From Candidatus Woesearchaeota archaeon (GTDB taxonomy: Archaea > Nanobdellota > Nanobdellia > SCGC-AAA011-G17 > GW2011-AR17), in assembly GCA_018302165.1 (NCBI GenBank), contig JAGWAA010000034.1, forward strand, positions 1-7,963: a stretch of DNA of 7,963 nucleotides, in the 5' to 3' direction. The first letter of the stretch is position 1; every line of letters begins with the position of its first letter. A model generated the notes under the pieces. That model had not been told where the DNA came from. It was given only the letters and a program-made list of their open reading frames with translations, and ran no database searches. Both the position numbers and the translations under genes were made by a program. Below, piece after piece: positions 6,487 through 7,963 of this stretch.

Positions 6487-7068
6487 ATGGAAAAGGGGAT
6501 TTATACTGAAGCTAAAGCTGAGGACTTTTTGAAATCCTACATCCCTGTTGCTAAGCATTATTTAACCCAAAATTATGAAGAAGCTTCAATTGCAGCAAAA
6601 AAATTAGGTTTCCCTTTAGTATTAAAAATTATTTCTCCTAATGCTATTCATAAATCTGAAATTAAAGGTGTTCGTCTAATAAAAAATCGTCATGATTTAG
6701 CTTCTGAGTTTCATCAGTTAATTTCAATTTCCAAACAAAAGAAATTACATCTAGAAGGAATATTAGTTCAAGAATATATTGAAGGTGAATATGTAATTAT
6801 AGGTCTAAAAAAAGATCCTACTTTTGGTCATGTTTTAGCCTTTGGTATAGGTGGGATTTATACCGAACTTTTGAAAGATGTTTCCTTTAGAATCTGTCCA
6901 ATTACTGAAAAAGATGCTGATGCAATGTTGAATGAATTAAAATTAATAAAATTAATTGAAGGATATAGAAATACAAAACCTGTTAATATATTAGAAATGG
7001 ACATTAATCCTTTTGTTATTAATGATAGATCTGGTAAGGTTGTTGATGCTAGAATTTTAGTGGAATAA
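6487..7068 (+). CDS. acdB: ADP-forming acetyl/acyl-CoA synthetase, beta subunit (shortened)
   Basis: A 193-aa ATP-grasp subunit, shorter than the usual roughly 230. It binds ADP/ATP and accepts the phosphoryl group from the alpha subunit. Recognisable parts are the LGFPLVLKIISPNAIHKSE core (41-58) with H55, the counterpart of the second phospho-histidine of the archaeal enzymes; VQEYIEGEYVIIGL (94-107); FGIGGIYTELLKDVSFR (119-135); and MDINPF with VVDARIL at the end. Two segments are missing against the homologues I recall: about 16 N-terminal residues, and about 20 residues between KPVNI (164-168) and EMDINP (170-175), normally an amphipathic helix. The frame is uninterrupted. The ATG is at ideal leaderless distance from the shared palindromic TATA box, so the short N-terminus is probably real. 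Confidence 0.88.
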   Translation: MEKGIYTEAKAEDFLKSYIPVAKHYLTQNYEEASIAAKKLGFPLVLKIISPNAIHKSEIKGVRLIKNRHDLASEFHQLISISKQKKLHLEGILVQEYIEGEYVIIGLKKDPTFGHVLAFGIGGIYTELLKDVSFRICPITEKDADAMLNELKLIKLIEGYRNTKPVNILEMDINPFVINDRSGKVVDARILVE

Positions 7069-7251
7069 TATTTATCAATAATAAAAGAAAGTTATATTGT
7101 TATTGGTTGGTTGATATATTCGCTTCTTGCAATCAATGATAAATTTATTTTAACTAAATGGATTAAGAAGCCTATACTTCCAATAATTGTATTAGGAATT
7201 TTTAGTTTTATTATTAGTATTGTAATATTGATGGTGTCAATAAACTTTTGA
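7069..7251 (+). pseudogene. EamA/DMT-type transporter fragment (N-terminal remnant)
   Basis: Directly after the beta-subunit stop codon and in the same frame, about 60 codons stay open to the TGA at 7249-7251. The translation has a first membrane helix (YIVIGWLIYSLLA), then NDKFILTKWIKKPI, then a second helix (IIVLGIFSFIISIVILMV). This matches the beginning of drug/metabolite-type (EamA) transporters of small archaea, in which DKFLL.K.IK.P and then GI follow the first helix. There is no ATG or GTG in front; only internal TTG codons could start it. The remaining eight or so helices are absent. I read it as a decayed remnant. A real two-helix mini-protein is possible but lacks a promoter and start. 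Confidence 0.5.
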
Positions 7252-7287
7252 CAAAAAATAATTCTAAATTTTTAACCCTCAAGATTT

Positions 7288-7293
7288 AAAAAA
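7288..7293 (-). terminator. Possible T-run terminator for the 98-aa gene
   Basis: Six T on the - strand lie 10 bases beyond the stop codon of the coiled-coil gene; a second T6 lies at 7253-7258. These are simple T-runs without a clear hairpin. Confidence 0.3.
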
Positions 7294-7303
7294 CCAAAAT
7301 CAC

Positions 7304-7600
7304 TCACTTTCTATTATTTAAACGTGCTAACTCAATTTTAACATTAATCATTTCTTTTTTTAATTCCTCTAATCTTTTTAATTCCTCATCTATAACAGCC
7401 TTTTCAATAATAGATAAAGCTCTTTTTAATGCTAATTTTAATTTATTTAATTCTCCACTTTTAAGATTTAAATTATTTATTATTTCAAAAGTTTCTCTTA
7501 GATTTAGTTCATCTTCCGTTTCAGGGTTCCTAAGACAACTTTTTATTTTTGTTAAATATCTATTCCAATCAGAAAAATAATTAAAATCACTTACTGCCAT
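7304..7600 (-). CDS. Coiled-coil protein, function unknown
   Basis: A 98-aa protein I do not recognise. After a short aromatic-rich N-terminus (DFNYFSDWNRYLTKIKSCL), residues about 35-98 are a long charged helix with heptad-like leucine/isoleucine spacing (LNKLKLALKRALSIIEKAV, then LEELKKEMINVKIELARL), typical of a coiled coil. It should be soluble and may oligomerise. The start ATG has a strong GGGAGGT Shine-Dalgarno site ten bases upstream. It also has a TATA box (7622-7629 on the - strand) at leaderless distance, two signals that do not fit together. It lies between an EamA remnant and an IS remnant, so it may be accessory DNA. It is real on start signals and composition, but has no assigned role. 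Confidence 0.7.
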   Translation of the reverse strand: MAVSDFNYFSDWNRYLTKIKSCLRNPETEDELNLRETFEIINNLNLKSGELNKLKLALKRALSIIEKAVIDEELKRLEELKKEMINVKIELARLNNRK

Positions 7601-7610
7601 AATCTTTAAA

Positions 7611-7629
7611 ACCTCCCTATATTTATATA
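7611..7629 (-). promoter_or_regulatory. Shine-Dalgarno site and TATA box of the coiled-coil gene
   Basis: On the - strand a TATATAAA box (7622-7629) is centred 25.5 bases before the ATG at 7600, and GGGAGGT (7617 to 7611) lies between the two. If transcription starts at the usual distance from this box, the Shine-Dalgarno site would not be transcribed. Otherwise another promoter further upstream must be used. Confidence 0.45.
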
Positions 7630-7634
7630 TTTTT

Positions 7635-7796
7635 CTATTCCAAAGGTTGTATGTCTTAATATTTTTTCGTTTTTTTGTATTCCATAACTAATTGCTGAAC
7701 TCGCCATTCAGAGATTCTGTAAACAGAATTAATTTCTTTTGAACATTTGCAACTTGGTTTATCAACTATTTAACCTTTTTTTGTTATTTTTAACCA
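7635..7796 (-). pseudogene. IS transposase remnant (N-terminal HTH part)
   Basis: On the - strand one frame reads, between stops, CSKEINSVYRISEWRVQQLV followed by MEYKKTKKY. This resembles the helix-turn-helix start of archaeal integrase-type (IS481-like) transposases, where ISxRRVQQLxKEYKxTGKxP is common. Similarity seems to continue past the stop codons on both sides: LKITKKG before the TAA at 7770-7772, and DIQPLE between the stops at 7656-7658 and 7635-7637. The DDE catalytic domain is absent. It is therefore a degraded fragment with three in-frame stops. The identification rests on a short motif. Confidence 0.5.
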
Positions 7797-7826
7797 CTAA
7801 AGTAGATTCTTTTTGGCTTAATTAAC

Positions 7827-7857
7827 TTTGGCGAAATAATTTCTGGACACTACACAG
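7827..7857 (-). mobile_element. Possible solo terminal end of the insertion sequence
   Basis: Read on the - strand from 7856, TGTGTAGTGTCCAGAAATT precedes the transposase remnant by roughly the distance expected for the left end of an IS481-like element, many of which begin with TGT. No matching inverted copy is seen elsewhere in the window, so the other end has been lost. Together with the remnant it explains most of the 300-base gap between the coiled-coil gene and the gene at the right edge. Confidence 0.35.
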
Positions 7858-7874
7858 ACCAAATTAATAAGAAA

Positions 7875-7886
7875 AGTATATATACT
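7875..7886 (+). promoter_or_regulatory. Palindromic TATA box of the right-edge gene
   Basis: AGTATATATACT is a perfect palindrome centred 27.5 bases before the ATG at 7908, the spacing of the other leaderless genes in the window. On the - strand no gene start is seen at matching distance. Confidence 0.5.
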
Positions 7887-7907
7887 AAGTTTCTTTAAGA
7901 TTACATA

Positions 7908-7963
7908 ATGATTCATTTATTAAGAAAGAGGCATCATTTCTCTAAAGTTTCAAAGTTAAGTAT
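7908..7963 (+). CDS. Start of a gene cut by the window edge (3' partial)
   Basis: Eighteen codons from an ATG run off the window: MIHLLRKRHHFSKVSKLS. The N-terminus is very basic and rich in His, Lys and Arg. The start is supported by the TATA box at leaderless distance and by the lack of a stop codon. Too little is visible to name a product. Confidence 0.5.
   Translation, partial: MIHLLRKRHHFSKVSKLS

Noticed and set aside
7714..7729. Perfect inverted repeat ATTCTGT-AA-ACAGAAT, a possible operator or hairpin.
   Set aside because: It falls inside the transposase-like remnant, is isolated, and stands in no sensible position to a promoter or gene end. A 7-base arm can arise by chance in AT-rich DNA.
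1..7963. CRISPR arrays, tRNA or rRNA genes, and long direct repeats.
   Set aside because: Looked for by eye on both strands; no regularly spaced repeats and no tRNA cloverleaf or rRNA-like sequence could be recognised. A covariance-model search would be needed to exclude small RNAs.

Overview
The window reads as a chromosomal segment of an AT-rich archaeon with small, tightly packed genes. The best evidence is promoter layout. Most genes have an archaeal TATA-like box centred 25-28 bases before the start codon, so their mRNAs should be leaderless; bacterial -35/-10 promoters are not apparent. A two-subunit ADP-forming acyl-CoA synthetase and a small [4Fe-4S] ferredoxin also fit. A DPANN lineage (Woesearchaeota/Pacearchaeota type) is my best guess, from gene style and base composition; this is inference.

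Layout. Positions 1-2081 hold two tandem MacB/FtsX-type ABC permeases on the + strand, the first cut by the window edge, joined by an ATGA overlap. Then, still on +, come a PHP-domain metal-dependent phosphoesterase (2112-2813), a ferredoxin (2896-3174), a two-gene operon of unknown function (a 52-aa acidic helical protein and a 227-aa protein with an S1-like stretch, 3261-4099), a 36-aa basic protein (4144-4254) and an arginase/agmatinase-family hydrolase (4278-5105). Convergent to the last of these, 7 bases away, is the alpha subunit of an ADP-forming acetyl/acyl-CoA synthetase (6423-5113, - strand). Its beta subunit is divergent (6487-7068, +). The two share one perfectly palindromic TATA box.

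The right end, 7069-7963, is decaying or accessory DNA. It holds an EamA-like transporter fragment without a start codon, a 98-aa coiled-coil protein on the - strand, a remnant of an insertion-sequence transposase with a possible solo IS end, and the first 18 codons of a leaderless gene that runs off the window.

Functionally, the synthetase would make ATP from acetyl-CoA or other acyl-CoAs in fermentation, and the ferredoxin fits the same anaerobic metabolism. The permease pair would move an unknown substrate with an ATPase encoded off the window. The most unusual items are the S1-like/small-protein operon, the synthetase beta subunit that appears to lack an internal helix of about 20 residues, the shared palindromic TATA box serving a leaderless and a Shine-Dalgarno-led gene, and the tiny basic gene whose stop codon lies inside the next gene's TATA box.
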